NCBI RefSeq assembly: GCF_037102585.1
Contig: NW_027043838.1
Span: forward strand, 682,001 to 746,000
Direction of reading: 5' to 3'
DNA: 64,000 nucleotides
From: Saccharomycopsis crataegensis
Lineage: Eukaryota; Ascomycota; Saccharomycetes; Ascoideales; Saccharomycopsidaceae
Each line of letters opens with the position of its first letter. Position 1 is the first letter of the stretch. Under the pieces are notes generated by a model. That model saw only the letters and a list, made by a program, of their open reading frames with translations. It was not told the DNA's origin and searched no databases. Shown one piece after another: positions 29,762 to 40,136 of the stretch. A program made the position numbers and the translations under genes.

Positions 29762-31888
29762 TCAAATGAAAAAACAAAGTAAGAAACCTGACAAGGTAGA
29801 TAAGATGCCTGACTTCAAAAAGATGCGGCCACTATTAGGAACTTCATATGATGGTATAGTTGGGTAACTTGAAGTCGATGACGAGCTGCTAGAAGGATTT
29901 GGTGGCGTGGAAGGTGGCTCAGTTGTTTTGGATGGCTCAGAACTGGTAGACGGTTCACTGGTTGTGGTGGTCGTGGTTGGGTGTTCAGGATCTGTAGATG
30001 GTTCACTGGTTGTGGTGGTCGTGGTTGGGTGTTCAGGATCTGTAGATGGTTCACTAGTGGTCGTGGTCGTGGTTGGGTGTTCAGGATCTGTGGATGGTCC
30101 ACTGGTTGTGGTGGTTGGGTGTTCAGGATCTGTAGATGGTTCACTGGTTGTGGTGGTCGTGGTTGGGTGTTCAGGATCTGTAGATGGTTCACTGGTTGTG
30201 GTGGTCGTGGTTGGGTGTTCAGGATCTGTAGATGGTCCACTAGTGGTCGTGGTCGTGGTTGGGTGTTCAGGATCTGTGGATGGTCCACTGGTTGTGGTGG
30301 TTGGGTGTTCAGGATCTGTAGATGGTCCACTAGTGGTCGTGGTCGTGGTTGGGTGTTCAGGATCTGTGGATGGTCCACTGGTTGTGGTGGTTGGGTGTTC
30401 AGGATCTGTAGATGGTCCACTAGTGGTCGTGGTCGTGGTTGGGTGTTCAGGATCTGTAGATGGTCCACTAGTGGTCGTGGTCGTGGTTGGGTGTTCAGGA
30501 TCTGTGGATGGTTCACTGGTTGTGGTGGTTGGGTGTTCAGGATCTGTAGATGGTCCACTGGTTGTGGTGGTTGGGTGTTCAGGATCTGTAGATGGTTCAC
30601 TGGTTGTGGTGGTCGTGGTTGGGTGTTCAGGATCTGTAGATGGTTCACTGGTTGTGGTGGTTGGCTGTTCAGGGCCTGTAGATGGACCACTAGTGGTCGT
30701 GGTCGTGGTCGTGGTCGTGGTTGGGTGTTCAAGATCTATAGATGGTTCACTAGTGGTCGTGGTTGGCTGTTCAGGACCTGTAGATGGTCCACTAGTGGTC
30801 GTGGTCGTGGTTGAAGTGGTTGATGCTGAGGTGGTTGAAGTGGTTGAAGTGGTTGAGTTGGTTGATGCTGAGGTGGTTGAAGTGGTTGATGCTGAGGTGG
30901 TTGAAGTGGTTGAGTTGGTTGATGCTGAGGTGGTTGAAGTGGTTGATTCTGAGGTGGTTGAAGTGGTTGATGCTGAGGTGGTTGAAGTGGTTGAGTTGGT
31001 TGATTCTGAGGTGGTTGAAGTGGTTGATGCTGAGGTGGTTGAAGTGGTTGAGTTGGTTGATTCTGAGGTGGTTGAAGTGGTTGATGCTGAGGTGGTTGAA
31101 GTGGTTGAAGTGGTTGAGTTGGTTGATGCTGAGGTGGTTGAGGTGGTTGAAGTGGTTGAGGTGGTTGAAGTGGTTGAGGTGGTTGAAGTGGTTGAGGTGG
31201 TTGAAGTGGTTGAGGTGGTTGAAGTGGAGGTGGTTGAGGTAGTTGAAGTTGATTTGGTTGATTTTTTGGTTGAAGATCCACCACAATCATAACATAACTG
31301 CTCGTTTCTATAAGGAACAATTAAATAGCTGATCAGCAGGTAAGAGTTTTTCGACACGCTTAACGAAAAAGTGCCGGACAGCGATCCAGTCAGAAATTGG
31401 TAAAAAAGTGGATACACACCAGTTTTCAAATAAGCACTCAATTTGTTATTCAGAGTAGGACTATAATAGGGAGTACCTATTCCTTGCCCAGATGTTGACG
31501 CAGTAACCTCTTGATCAAAGATATCATAACACTCGAAAGCATCCTCATTACCAAAATAGGCATATCCAGTAACACCGCCCAGTGTAGTAACCAGGAACAG
31601 GTAAGTGTCCTGCCGTGAGTCCAACACCCATAAATACGCTCTGAGGATAACAACTCGGTTAGCAGGCAAAGTTATTGGACTACTCCAGGAAGAATATGAC
31701 GACCCGAAGAAATTGGGGTTGCCGTTTAAAGTAGTGGTTGGATTTGCTTGAGGTTTCGTCAAATCGTATTGGTAAATGTTGAAGCCGCCATTGTCGTAGC
31801 AGCAATTCAAGATATCGCATCCCTGCCACGTAGCAGCAAGCGCAAAAGAGACAGTAGTCAAAAAATATAAGTGAATAGATAGATTCAT
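29762..31888 (-). CDS. GPI-anchored cell-wall adhesin with GLEYA-like ligand domain and Thr-rich repeats
   Basis: 708-aa surface protein. Residues 1-19 (MNLSIHLYFLTTVSFALAA) are a signal peptide. The Cys-bearing domain (about 20-205: WQGCDILNCCYDNGG, YFGNEDAFECYD, LKTGVYPLFYQF, then LIVPYRNEQLCYDCGG) has the pattern of a GLEYA/Flo-type beta-sandwich lectin. Next come a Thr/Thr/Ser array (about 210-365) and 18 units of (G/E)PSTDPEHP spaced by poly-Thr (about 366-640), which would form a heavily O-mannosylated stalk. The C terminus, PNSGRIFLKSGILSTLSG plus a hydrophobic end, fits GPI anchoring near Asn-Ser-Gly. The likely role is adhesion or flocculation. The domain name is assigned by pattern; a related PA14-like fold is possible. 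The repeats make length variation between strains very likely. Confidence 0.88.
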   Translation of the reverse strand: MNLSIHLYFLTTVSFALAATWQGCDILNCCYDNGGFNIYQYDLTKPQANPTTTLNGNPNFFGSSYSSWSSPITLPANRVVILRAYLWVLDSRQDTYLFLVTTLGGVTGYAYFGNEDAFECYDIFDQEVTASTSGQGIGTPYYSPTLNNKLSAYLKTGVYPLFYQFLTGSLSGTFSLSVSKNSYLLISYLIVPYRNEQLCYDCGGSSTKKSTKSTSTTSTTSTSTTSTTSTTSTTSTTSTTSTTSTTSTTSTTSASTNSTTSTTSTTSASTTSTTSESTNSTTSTTSASTTSTTSESTNSTTSTTSASTTSTTSESTTSTTSASTNSTTSTTSASTTSTTSASTNSTTSTTSTTSASTTSTTTTTTSGPSTGPEQPTTTTSEPSIDLEHPTTTTTTTTTTSGPSTGPEQPTTTTSEPSTDPEHPTTTTTTSEPSTDPEHPTTTTSGPSTDPEHPTTTTSEPSTDPEHPTTTTTTSGPSTDPEHPTTTTTTSGPSTDPEHPTTTTSGPSTDPEHPTTTTTTSGPSTDPEHPTTTTSGPSTDPEHPTTTTTTSGPSTDPEHPTTTTTTSEPSTDPEHPTTTTTTSEPSTDPEHPTTTTSGPSTDPEHPTTTTTTSEPSTDPEHPTTTTTTSEPSTDPEHPTTTTTTSEPSTSSEPSKTTEPPSTPPNPSSSSSSTSSYPTIPSYEVPNSGRIFLKSGILSTLSGFLLCFFI
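29955..30800. repeat. Coding minisatellite: 39/45-bp units in the adhesin
   Basis: Eighteen units encoding (G/E)PSTDPEHP followed by four to ten Thr, so units are 13 or 15 codons with occasional longer spacers. Most copies are nearly identical at DNA level, implying recent amplification or gene conversion. Divergent copies (STGPEQP, SIDLEHP) sit at the signal-domain-proximal end near 30660-30790. Confidence 0.92.
30805..31265. repeat. Coding microsatellite-like array: 9-bp Thr-Thr-Ser units in the adhesin
   Basis: About 50 units of a 9-bp motif (minus strand Thr-Thr-Ser), with interspersed variants giving Ala-Ser, Asn-Ser and Glu-Ser. Higher-order blocks recur: groups with SASTTSTTSESTNS repeat about three times. 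This is a slippage-prone stretch forming the first part of the stalk. Confidence 0.9.
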
Positions 31889-32582
31889 TGTGGTACGAGT
31901 CTTTCCTATGAGGATGTGTGGATTAAAACGAGGAAAGCAAAGTGGGGGCCGGTGGAAACACCTCTACTTATAGTCCTGCTTTCTCTCATTCGTGAAGCTG
32001 GTGCATTCAGTGAGACTGTACAATACATACATAGCTCTAGAATGGAAGATATCCGATTCAGTGTTTGTAAGCAAATAAATTTCCGTTGGTTACTCCATCC
32101 TGTTTGCTCTCGGTTGTAGAGTTGCTGTGATACTGTAAACCTGCTTGATGTATGTACTTAAAAAAAAACGTGTTTGAATGTTTGCCCATAACTACCATAG
32201 TTTAATATAGTGCATGTTGCTGCCATATCCATTATCTTTCGTCATCAATTTTTATCATTTCTATTTGTATCATTGCTGTCTTTTTATCATTGCTGGTATG
32301 AATATTCTACATCCGGTTCACTGTGTGTGTGATAACTTTAATGCCTTGAAACCTCCGATAATGTCTGTTTTCCGCCAATAATGAGAACAAAAGATGTCAA
32401 AAAGACAGTTAGAAATCCTGCCAATTTTTAAGTGTCCGATGGAAACAAACACAGAAAGCTGATCAGGAAGATAAGATGAAAGAAAGGATTTCGTTAGTAT
32501 ATAGGCTGTTGTCTTCCGTTTGGTGAAACACATTGTAAGAAGATTGGCTCTTCAAAAGATTTTCTAAAACCCTAAGCAATTT
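31889..32582. other. Adhesin promoter region
   Basis: About 0.7 kb upstream of the adhesin. TATCATTGCTG occurs twice near 32267 and 32286. The only ATG ORF (71 codons, minus strand, 32533-32318) has no recognisable feature. Regulation cannot be read from it. Confidence 0.4.
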
Positions 32583-32768
32583 TTAAACACTTTCAACCAT
32601 AATCAGAAGATGAACACTATTATCAAAAATAGCAAAGCATAATATTGAGAAACTCATCAATATCAAGGCATCCCTTTTTGCCTCTGGGGTTTGGTTGATG
32701 TTGGTATAATCTTGAAAGTTGAGGAAATAGTGATGTGCAAATAAAATTTTTGCTTTTATTTCCTCCAT
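32583..32768 (-). CDS. Doubtful small ORF, 61 aa
   Basis: An ATG-initiated minus-strand ORF with a hydrophobic C-terminal half (ALILMSFSILCFAIFDNSV). It lies just downstream of another small ORF (33150-32845) in a different frame and near a decayed gene, so it may be a relic. No family recognised. Confidence 0.2.
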   Translation of the reverse strand: MEEIKAKILFAHHYFLNFQDYTNINQTPEAKRDALILMSFSILCFAIFDNSVHLLIMVESV

Positions 32769-32844
32769 AGTCGCGCTGGCGTCTAGATTTTCGTAGCAAA
32801 CCCTGGTTTATTCTCCATTCAAATAAGAATGAAGATAAATGTAA

Positions 32845-33150
32845 TCAATTGACTGGGTGATGCTTTAGACTTGTGTATTTGGTCAATTCTTGATGAGTCA
32901 AAACCTTGACTTGGCTTTTAAAAACAGAATCAAATGTAATCCTTTGAAAACTGGGATTAATAACAACACTAAAATCTACCAGTGGCTCAATACATTTACT
33001 TGAACCAGGTGAAGCTTTTTCTATCATTTCCCTTTCTGTGTTGAGATCAATTGACAAGCTTTTGGTTACAAAAGCAACCAAATCAACAATAGTTTTTTCT
33101 CTAGCAGGATCTTCAATCCAACTTAAGACACTGTTCCTATCGCTTGTCAT
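32845..33150 (-). CDS. Hypothetical protein, 101 aa
   Basis: A minus-strand ORF starting with a true ATG (MTSDRNSVLSWIEDPAREK). It has ordinary amphipathic composition (IVDLVAFVTKSLSIDLNTE; FQRITFDSVFKSQVKVLTH) that looks protein-like and not random. No domain recognised, no signal peptide. It is about 0.4 kb beyond the last piece of the decayed gene and on the same strand, so it could be a detached piece or a separate small gene. Confidence 0.35.
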   Translation of the reverse strand: MTSDRNSVLSWIEDPAREKTIVDLVAFVTKSLSIDLNTEREMIEKASPGSSKCIEPLVDFSVVINPSFQRITFDSVFKSQVKVLTHQELTKYTSLKHHPVN

Positions 33151-33567
33151 TGTTCAATAGCAAATATTTTTTCGGTTGCAATTTCTGCAGTTTTCTCAGT
33201 CTGATTGTAATTTTTTACGAAAAATAATGTTGTAGGGTGGTTTGAGGTATTGGTGGGGGAATTTGTATGGGAACAATCAAAATCGCTCCAGCTGCTGGGC
33301 GCCATCCCATGCAAATTCTTCAGAGAAAAATTACACTCCTGAAAAATCTGTGAGAGACACCTGAATTTTATACCATCCGTGATGGGGGATCAAAGGCAGA
33401 GGAGAGTGCTGGCTGGCCCTTTGTTCCATCGTTCTACACCATATATTAACTGGAAAGTTCAAGCATATACTCATAAGTACAATTTATATGCCTTAGCTGA
33501 AAAATGAATGGATAAATAAATAACATAAATAAAAATAAATAAAATAAATAGTGATAAGGAAATTTGA

Positions 33568-35960
33568 TCAAATTCTTCTGAACAAAGAAGTAATCCTGGT
33601 GTTAGAGTCATGGTAGTAGCAGGACATGCTATCAATCTTATCAACATCAAATTCTTCAAATGCATGAACATAATCGAATTCTTGACCCTTTTGCCGGAAT
33701 GAATAGCCCAAGACAGTAAAATTATTCCCGTGTATCTGTGTGTTTTTCACCTTAGCAGCAAGAACTTTGATATTGGATGGGACGTTAATAAAGAACTTAA
33801 CCATATACAACGTCCCACCAATCCCAACAAAAAGATTATCAGCGTGGCAGGTAATTGTCTTATTCCATTTTGCTCAATTCGGTCGCTTCTAATGAGAAAC
33901 ACAAAGTGGTATTAATTCAACAACAATGTCTTGAGATTGTGCAATTTTTCCCGTGCATCAACAAGCGGAAAATTGGCACCTTCATCGAAAACCAGGGTAG
34001 TACTCAACATAAGAATACAATTAATGGCGAGGTTGTACTCCTCCTCGGTTTTCTTACCACCGTTACTCCACTTCACTGTCTTTGAGCCAACTTCGGGACA
34101 TTTAATACCTTCAATCATGGATAATAGTGCCAGTTTTTTTCTTTTAAAAATGTCAAATACAATCTTCAAGATGGTATCAAATTGGCTGAGTGAAAAAGTA
34201 TGAAGCGATTCCATCACAATTTGGTATGGGTCTGGGTACCACAATTGGAGGAAGGCCGGAGTATGGTGGTATACCGAAGGACAACTTATATCTGCACCAC
34301 CTTTAGGGTTCCCAACGTACAATGGATCACCTATTACTCTCCTTGGCGCTGGATTGTAGACCCACATTGATCTTCTGTTGTTTTTGAGGGTGGTTTGGAC
34401 GGTCATACAATATCTGCATGGCGTGTAAGTATCAAGCCCGGGAACTTTCAAGAGGGGAACTTGTAGCTGACAAATCGCTACTGGTGAGCTTTAAAATGAC
34501 ACGGATTTTGTATTTGCCTAATTGCCCTAATTCATTTAGCACTTCAACCTCATCAAAAAGTATTTGCGCAAACTCATCCAATTTTTCAGTGGGGGTACAG
34601 CCCAGAACACCATGAAGTAGTCGGACGTTCTGCAAAACTCGGGCAAATTCATGATCTGCCATAAACTAAAGACGACTTTTTTTTTTTGTTTTTTTAATAG
34701 ATAAATCTCACCCATTGAGAGATTGATCATGAAAAACAAAGTGTCATCAGAACTAGTTTCATCTATATCGTAAAGAGAACCTCTTCTGTACCAGGACTCG
34801 TTCATCAATTCTCGGTTTTTAATGTAATCCACAATTTCCTGGTTTCTTGATATGGAAATTAACATTGCAGCCAACGGCGTGTACTTGGAGATATCGTTGC
34901 CGACGATATCAAGGGAAACTTCTGGAATACTTTTGAGAGTTTCTTCAGGATCCATATCGAAGAAGATAGATACCTTCTTGAAGTGCTCTAATGATATCTC
35001 CTCTCTTAAACACATCCACAAATGTTGTAAGTTTTTCGATGGCGTAATATGGGCTCCATCAAGCTTTTTTATGAATTCTTTCAATACTTCTTTGTTCAGG
35101 GCTCTGACTATATCGTTTTTAGAGAGCCAATTCAGTATATTCTCCAATCAGCTCAATATTGCTTTCGACAAAGTTGGTTAAAAAAATCATTTTCTTCATC
35201 CATAAGTTCCTCATCATCATCATCATCATCATCATCGTCTTCTTCGCCCAAAAGAGCTCCATAGTGATTTTCAAGCCCTTTGTCATCAATCTCGTTGGTC
35301 AATTGTTCTAGAAAACTTCGGTTTAGCCTCAATTGAACTAAAGTAGTGTTGGCTTTTTGAAGCCAATCTACAAAATAACTCCTCAAATAAGCATCATTTA
35401 TTGGTGGAATGAATAAATTTTCGGGTAAGATATAGCAGGCATAAGACTTCCTGAAAAAAACAGAACAGTCTTTCAAAAATGATATTGAACCTTCTGTATT
35501 GTCCAAAGTAGTTCTCTGGCGGCGAGTCCTCTCTCTAATTTCAAGATATAACAAGTGCAGTAACCCAGGGAATAATTGAAAGCCGTGAGTACGCAAAAAG
35601 TCACCGGTTGATACGACGATGTAGGAATAAGGTATTCCTTCCAAATAGTTTTCTTCCAGATATTCTTTAATATGTTGTACTGATGACTCAATTAACTGCG
35701 CAAGGTGAGGAGATTCATGTACCAACCATCTAAAACTAGTGAGTAACTGCTTTCTTTGAGAAATCCCTGGCTTTTTTTGTTCTAAGAACGATTGAAGGAG
35801 GATCCGTTAAAGGAACTATCGTTGGAGGTGGACTTATGCTGAGAATATTGCTTACAGTATATTTTGAGTCCGGTTGGCTCAATTGAAGAAAAAAAGTGGT
35901 ACTTTAAGATTTGCCGTGGAAAGCGTTATGAATGGTCCCTGCCGCTCCTTGAAATCTCCG
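33568..35960 (-). pseudogene. Decayed protein gene of unknown family, pieces in several frames
   Basis: Protein-like minus-strand reading frames follow each other almost without gap but in different frames: about 35807-35153 (LLTSFRWLVHESPHLAQLIE; an acidic poly-Asp run near its end), 35147-34714, 34655-34432, 34480-33912 (PRRVIGDPLYVGNPKGGADI; ILKIVFDIFKRKKLALLSM) and 33885-33568 (DNLFVGIGGTLYMVKFF). Amino-acid composition is that of a globular host protein. One boundary looks like a true intron: GT at 34711 and AG at 34656 (56 nt) join two frames exactly. The other changes of frame have no splice signals, so the gene is judged broken at several points. I recognise no family, and nothing suggests a virus-like element. 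An intron-rich live gene is the alternative. Confidence 0.6.
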
Positions 35961-36605
35961 ACTTGGCCTATAAAAAATAGCTGTCCATATACGAATTAAA
36001 AATGAAAACACTGTATCTTGTTAATATTAACATCTTCCTGGTTTACCAGAATCTTATTATCCTCTGTATCTGCCTTAATTTTGTGAGGCCCAGCTGTAAA
36101 TTACACAACAGTGAAGATTGAATTCCTTGCGAGACAATAAAAATAACTAGAAAAAAATAGAGCCAATCCCGCCAGTATTATTATTATAAAAATCTAAAAT
36201 AAATTAAAAATGATCAAAAATGATTAAAAATGAAAATTCAAAATGAAGAACCAAGAAAATAAATCAATATTATGATGTAACGACAGCCTGTGAGATGAAC
36301 TAAATCAAATATTCTTTCATGATATCAACTAGGTAATAAAGGACCCAAGCAACATCACCAAAAAAAAACAAAAAACAGTAAGAAAACGAAATGGCAAACG
36401 GAAAGAGAAATAAAATACAAAGAAAATGGTCCCACCCTATAAGCATAACTGAAAGTATCAAAAGATATGCACAAATATCCAGGTAATAACAACTTGAAAA
36501 AAAAAAGAGGGAAGGGAAAAAACAGCCCTTAATTTACTGATCAACCAACCCCACTGGATATAATTCAAATAAAAAAAAAAATATTTCTGTAAAAGAGAAA
36601 AGAAA
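35961..36605. other. Spacer between decayed gene and arrestin-like gene
   Basis: About 645 bp of very AT-rich sequence with many A runs, including short repeats of the type AAATGATTAAAAATGA near 36205-36235. No gene seen; probably the 3' region of the arrestin-like gene plus a dead promoter. Confidence 0.5.
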
Positions 36606-38705
36606 TCAATCAATATAATGGACAATAGATTTTCCATGAGCACCGATTGCTCGATCAGACAATCCTAATAATTTCCAGTCCATTTGGTTTTGAGGTCTGT
36701 AAACATGAAATGGCTTACATTGATAAATCGTCAAAGCATAAGGATCTTCAGCATCGTCATCGTTCCCTTCTATATCATTTCTGCCACTATCAACTCTGAG
36801 GCTTCTTCTATTTTGTGATTTAGAAAAAGATTCATAATTGAGATTCTTGGATTCGAATTCTCCGTTTCTCAAAGCCCCAATACTATAATCATAATAGTGA
36901 TTGCCATTTTGTTGATGATACTTGTTCATATTTTTTGAAACATTGAAGAAGTTGTTTTTCGACTGGGTGTTACCAGAAACATTCAAACTAACACTAGCCC
37001 TGAAAACCGCATCGGTCAAAAGCTCGTTTGTGGTGTCGAAATTGCAATATTCATCATCATTATCATCTGCAACGTTATCAAAATCAACGTCACAGTTAAT
37101 TGGGGTGTTTGCAATCGCGGCACTGGTAGTAGTAGTGAAACTATTAATATAATTGACCTTTTTGTTATCAAAATTAGTTTGGAAAGTAGTATTATTAATA
37201 AACTGTGCAAATTCCCATTCTTTAATAATCCACTTCAAAAGTCTAACACTTTGGATTCGATCATACGGAGAAACAGTAATTGGCTGGGTAAACTTTACCG
37301 AAGATTTTGATGACCCAGAATTACTATTATGAATCTTGACCTTAAAGACCAATTCGTACTTAATGGAAAACAATTTCCCATTGGTTGTGAATCCTTGCAT
37401 ATGAGTTATTGGAATACCATTGTTAACTTCCTCAAGTAATTTGGTATTTGTGGTTAATGTCTTATTATTATGATTCAACCCGACTGATTGTATGGTGGGT
37501 ACCGGTTTAATATCGAGTGTATCATCACTCTGAACACTATCAAATGATGTATCTGCATTTCGCAAATTTTCAATTGATGATGACGAAGATAACAATGACT
37601 GGTAATTTTGATTGACATTTCTCAAGTCTAAGCTTCTTCGTTTATTGCTTGTTGAAGATAGTAAGCCCCCAGTCAATCTTTTTGTAAGTTGTGGTCTATA
37701 ACCATCCATGCTATTTCGCGATATCTTTGTGGAATTAGTATTACTGAGAACGTTAGAACTGCTGTTATTATTGCTTAAGGATGACAAAGGTAGCTTCTTC
37801 AATTGAGATGAGGAATTAACAGCATTTGATGATGAGTTCGAAATGATTTTTGTAATCTCTGACGGAAAATCAAATGAAATCTGGGTAGTAATACCGTCTG
37901 GCCCCAATTCTGCATCAAAATCTTGTTGCTTAGATAATAATTTTGTTTGTTTGGAAGACAATCCGGATTCATGGCAAACCAATACTTCCCGAAGTTCAAA
38001 TTGGATTTTTTTCAATTTGAAGACCGGAGGCTTCTTTTTCATGAATGATAATCTTTTAGTAGTCTCCGTGGCCCCACCGTTGTGCAAGAAATTACTATTT
38101 GGAGAAATTTTCATATATAAAACCAATTCATCATTCGGCCCTACCGAACTGTTTGGTAATGAATATTCAACCAAAATATTCTTGTCCGGAGAGTCCATAG
38201 TTTTGGTTATTGGCTCATTGAATTGTCTGTATAATGGCAAAGTATCGTATCGTTTAACAATTAACGGAAATGAAATAGTGAAAACTTCCAACTTTGAACC
38301 ATTGAACCATCCTATCTTTGCGGTTATGTTATGTGTTGTTTTAGCATTCCACCTGCTATTTTTCCCACTTGATATAATGTCCTTATTGATTGGAATAACA
38401 AATGGTAAGTCCATTCCTAGTACTTTCTCTGACCCAAGCTTTTCAGAGTTATAAATAGTATCCTTAAATATACCATATGCTCTATGAGCATCATTCGAGC
38501 TAATTCCAGCTGTCGAAGGTACGCTTACCGACTGAAGAGTATTTAATTCTAAGATTATGGTTTTGATAGCAAACGACCCACCGTCTTTAGAACGAATTTC
38601 AAGAACACTCTCAACTCTTGGGCAAGTTTTTGGAACTCCAGGACATCCTCTGATGAGACTATGATTGGAAGCTCCAAGGTTAACGATAAATGGTTCTGTG
38701 GGCAT
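36606..38705 (-). CDS. Arrestin-like protein, uncharacterised
   Basis: 699-aa protein with a beta-strand-rich, arrestin-type N-terminal half: PFIVNLGASNHSLIRGCPG, VESVLEIRSKDGGSFAIKTI, LPFVIPINKDI, TAKIGWFNGSK and FTISFPLIVKRYD. This resembles the fungal arrestin-related family (the Spo23-like branch seems closest to me). A second beta-rich region covers about 200-290 (LVLYMKISPNS, FKLKKIQFELREVLVCHE) and another 425-500 (FSIKYELVFKVKI). Ser/Asn-rich disordered linkers lie between. No PPxY motif, typical of Rsp5-binding arrestins, is obvious. The likely role is scaffolding; the substrate is unknown. The ORF is intact with a normal start. Gene-level confidence is high, the family moderate. Confidence 0.8.
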   Translation of the reverse strand: MPTEPFIVNLGASNHSLIRGCPGVPKTCPRVESVLEIRSKDGGSFAIKTIILELNTLQSVSVPSTAGISSNDAHRAYGIFKDTIYNSEKLGSEKVLGMDLPFVIPINKDIISSGKNSRWNAKTTHNITAKIGWFNGSKLEVFTISFPLIVKRYDTLPLYRQFNEPITKTMDSPDKNILVEYSLPNSSVGPNDELVLYMKISPNSNFLHNGGATETTKRLSFMKKKPPVFKLKKIQFELREVLVCHESGLSSKQTKLLSKQQDFDAELGPDGITTQISFDFPSEITKIISNSSSNAVNSSSQLKKLPLSSLSNNNSSSNVLSNTNSTKISRNSMDGYRPQLTKRLTGGLLSSTSNKRRSLDLRNVNQNYQSLLSSSSSIENLRNADTSFDSVQSDDTLDIKPVPTIQSVGLNHNNKTLTTNTKLLEEVNNGIPITHMQGFTTNGKLFSIKYELVFKVKIHNSNSGSSKSSVKFTQPITVSPYDRIQSVRLLKWIIKEWEFAQFINNTTFQTNFDNKKVNYINSFTTTTSAAIANTPINCDVDFDNVADDNDDEYCNFDTTNELLTDAVFRASVSLNVSGNTQSKNNFFNVSKNMNKYHQQNGNHYYDYSIGALRNGEFESKNLNYESFSKSQNRRSLRVDSGRNDIEGNDDDAEDPYALTIYQCKPFHVYRPQNQMDWKLLGLSDRAIGAHGKSIVHYID

Positions 38706-40136
38706 GTTTTTATATGATTAAGCTTGTGACCTTAGGATATTTTGTAATGCTATTGCTTTTTTGCTTTACTCCAAGGAGAAAATGAATTGAAGTTGAAATG
38801 AAGTTGTCTTGTTTCTTGATTCTCTTGATATGACAGATGATAGAAGTTTGAAGTAGTATCCTTATGTCTTCCTCTATTTATATTTTATCAGGCAATGACC
38901 AATTCAACTTTTTCGAGACTGGAAATATTTTTGCTTAAGTTAATTGTAAGACTTTGACTAAAGAAATATAGTGGAAAACAGTGTTATCACTTCTTCTTGA
39001 TTGTTGTTAGAAGCAATTTTTCAAAATAAAAAAAAAAAAAGTTGATCCAGGAGATGAAATAAATAGATTCCAGAGTGTTTATTATGATTATTATGTATGC
39101 TTGAGTTTCTTCAGTCTCATTCGTTGATAGAATCCTCAAAACCCAGAAGAACAAAAAAGAAGACTAAAAAGTGTTGATGGAAACTTTACTGAGTCTTTGA
39201 CAGGCCCTGGTCCATTCGACGGTTGCCAGCCATCTCTTCACCTAAAAACTTTAACTTGTCAATCGATCGTCTAATCGGATGGCATTCAGGGTGTGGTACC
39301 CCCACAGCTGGTGATTTGTAGACAGTTTTTGGCCCAATTCCAAAAATAACACCTGGGGCTGTGTGGGGATACCGTTAATAACAAAACATTTATACAGGGG
39401 GGCATATACACACTCATTCTAAAAATTTATATTCAAACAGTATGTGTTCCAATTGTGTGTTGGCGAGAAATCGCTTGAATGCATATTCCTGTGTGAATCC
39501 CTATTGTGCCTCAAAAATTCAACACCGCAACAATTCAGTATATACGAGCTCGAGGAAATGAAACCACATATAATTGCTTGCTGTTTATTCAATCTCTATT
39601 AGTAGTTTCTTGGGTTGGTGATCATTTCCAAATTATTTATTTGTAAGTTGAGAGAAAAACAAATGATGAGGAGTTGGCAGGTTGGGAAGCTACTTAACAA
39701 TAAAAAGGATTTGCATATTAGTCATTTTTTAATAAATACAAATACATAATATTATAGTAGTCACCTTATTACAATACTTCTTCAAGAAAATACCTTCTCA
39801 TGTAGTGATATGAACGATGTGTCAAATCATCAAGAGCTCTTCCTAGACACAATAACCTTCAGTACAAATTTTGAAGATCGCAGAACAATAAAGAAACCCC
39901 AAATGATTGCAGGATGTATATTAGTCTCTACTGAGAGAAAATAATGAACATTTTAAAAGTCCCAGGCGACAAAAAGGAGGTAATTATGTCATTTACAACT
40001 CCGAAGAGCATCGCACTCCATTTTGGTGGATCACAGCAAGTTCTATCATCACGTGCCATAGGGAAGATGTCCTTAATTTCATTAGTGTTGGGAGTAGTGA
40101 TAAAAGATATGGTAACTACCACCAACGAGAAACACT
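38706..40136. other. Long divergent intergenic region, arrestin-like gene / PAC2
   Basis: 1431 bp with no credible gene. CCCCACAGC (about 39299) and the inverted GCTGTGTGGGG (about 39358) form a spaced pair of CCCC-type zinc-finger motifs. A TATA-like TATATACG lies near 39540. A-rich tracts flank both starts. The length suggests complex regulation of the arrestin-like gene. Confidence 0.4.

Noticed and set aside
29955-31265. Regular repeats considered as a CRISPR array
   Set aside because: The units are contiguous coding minisatellites without unique spacers, in a eukaryotic gene.
29907-31292. A 461-codon plus-strand ORF (Val/Asp/Gly repeats) opposite the adhesin, and other long frames there
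   Set aside because: Composition mirrors the tandem repeats exactly; the minus-strand frame has a signal peptide, a Cys-bearing domain and a GPI signal, so the others are shadows.
33568-35960. Retroelement or virus-like origin for the decayed gene
   Set aside because: No reverse transcriptase, integrase, capsid or terminal-repeat signal was recognised; the pieces look like an ordinary host protein.
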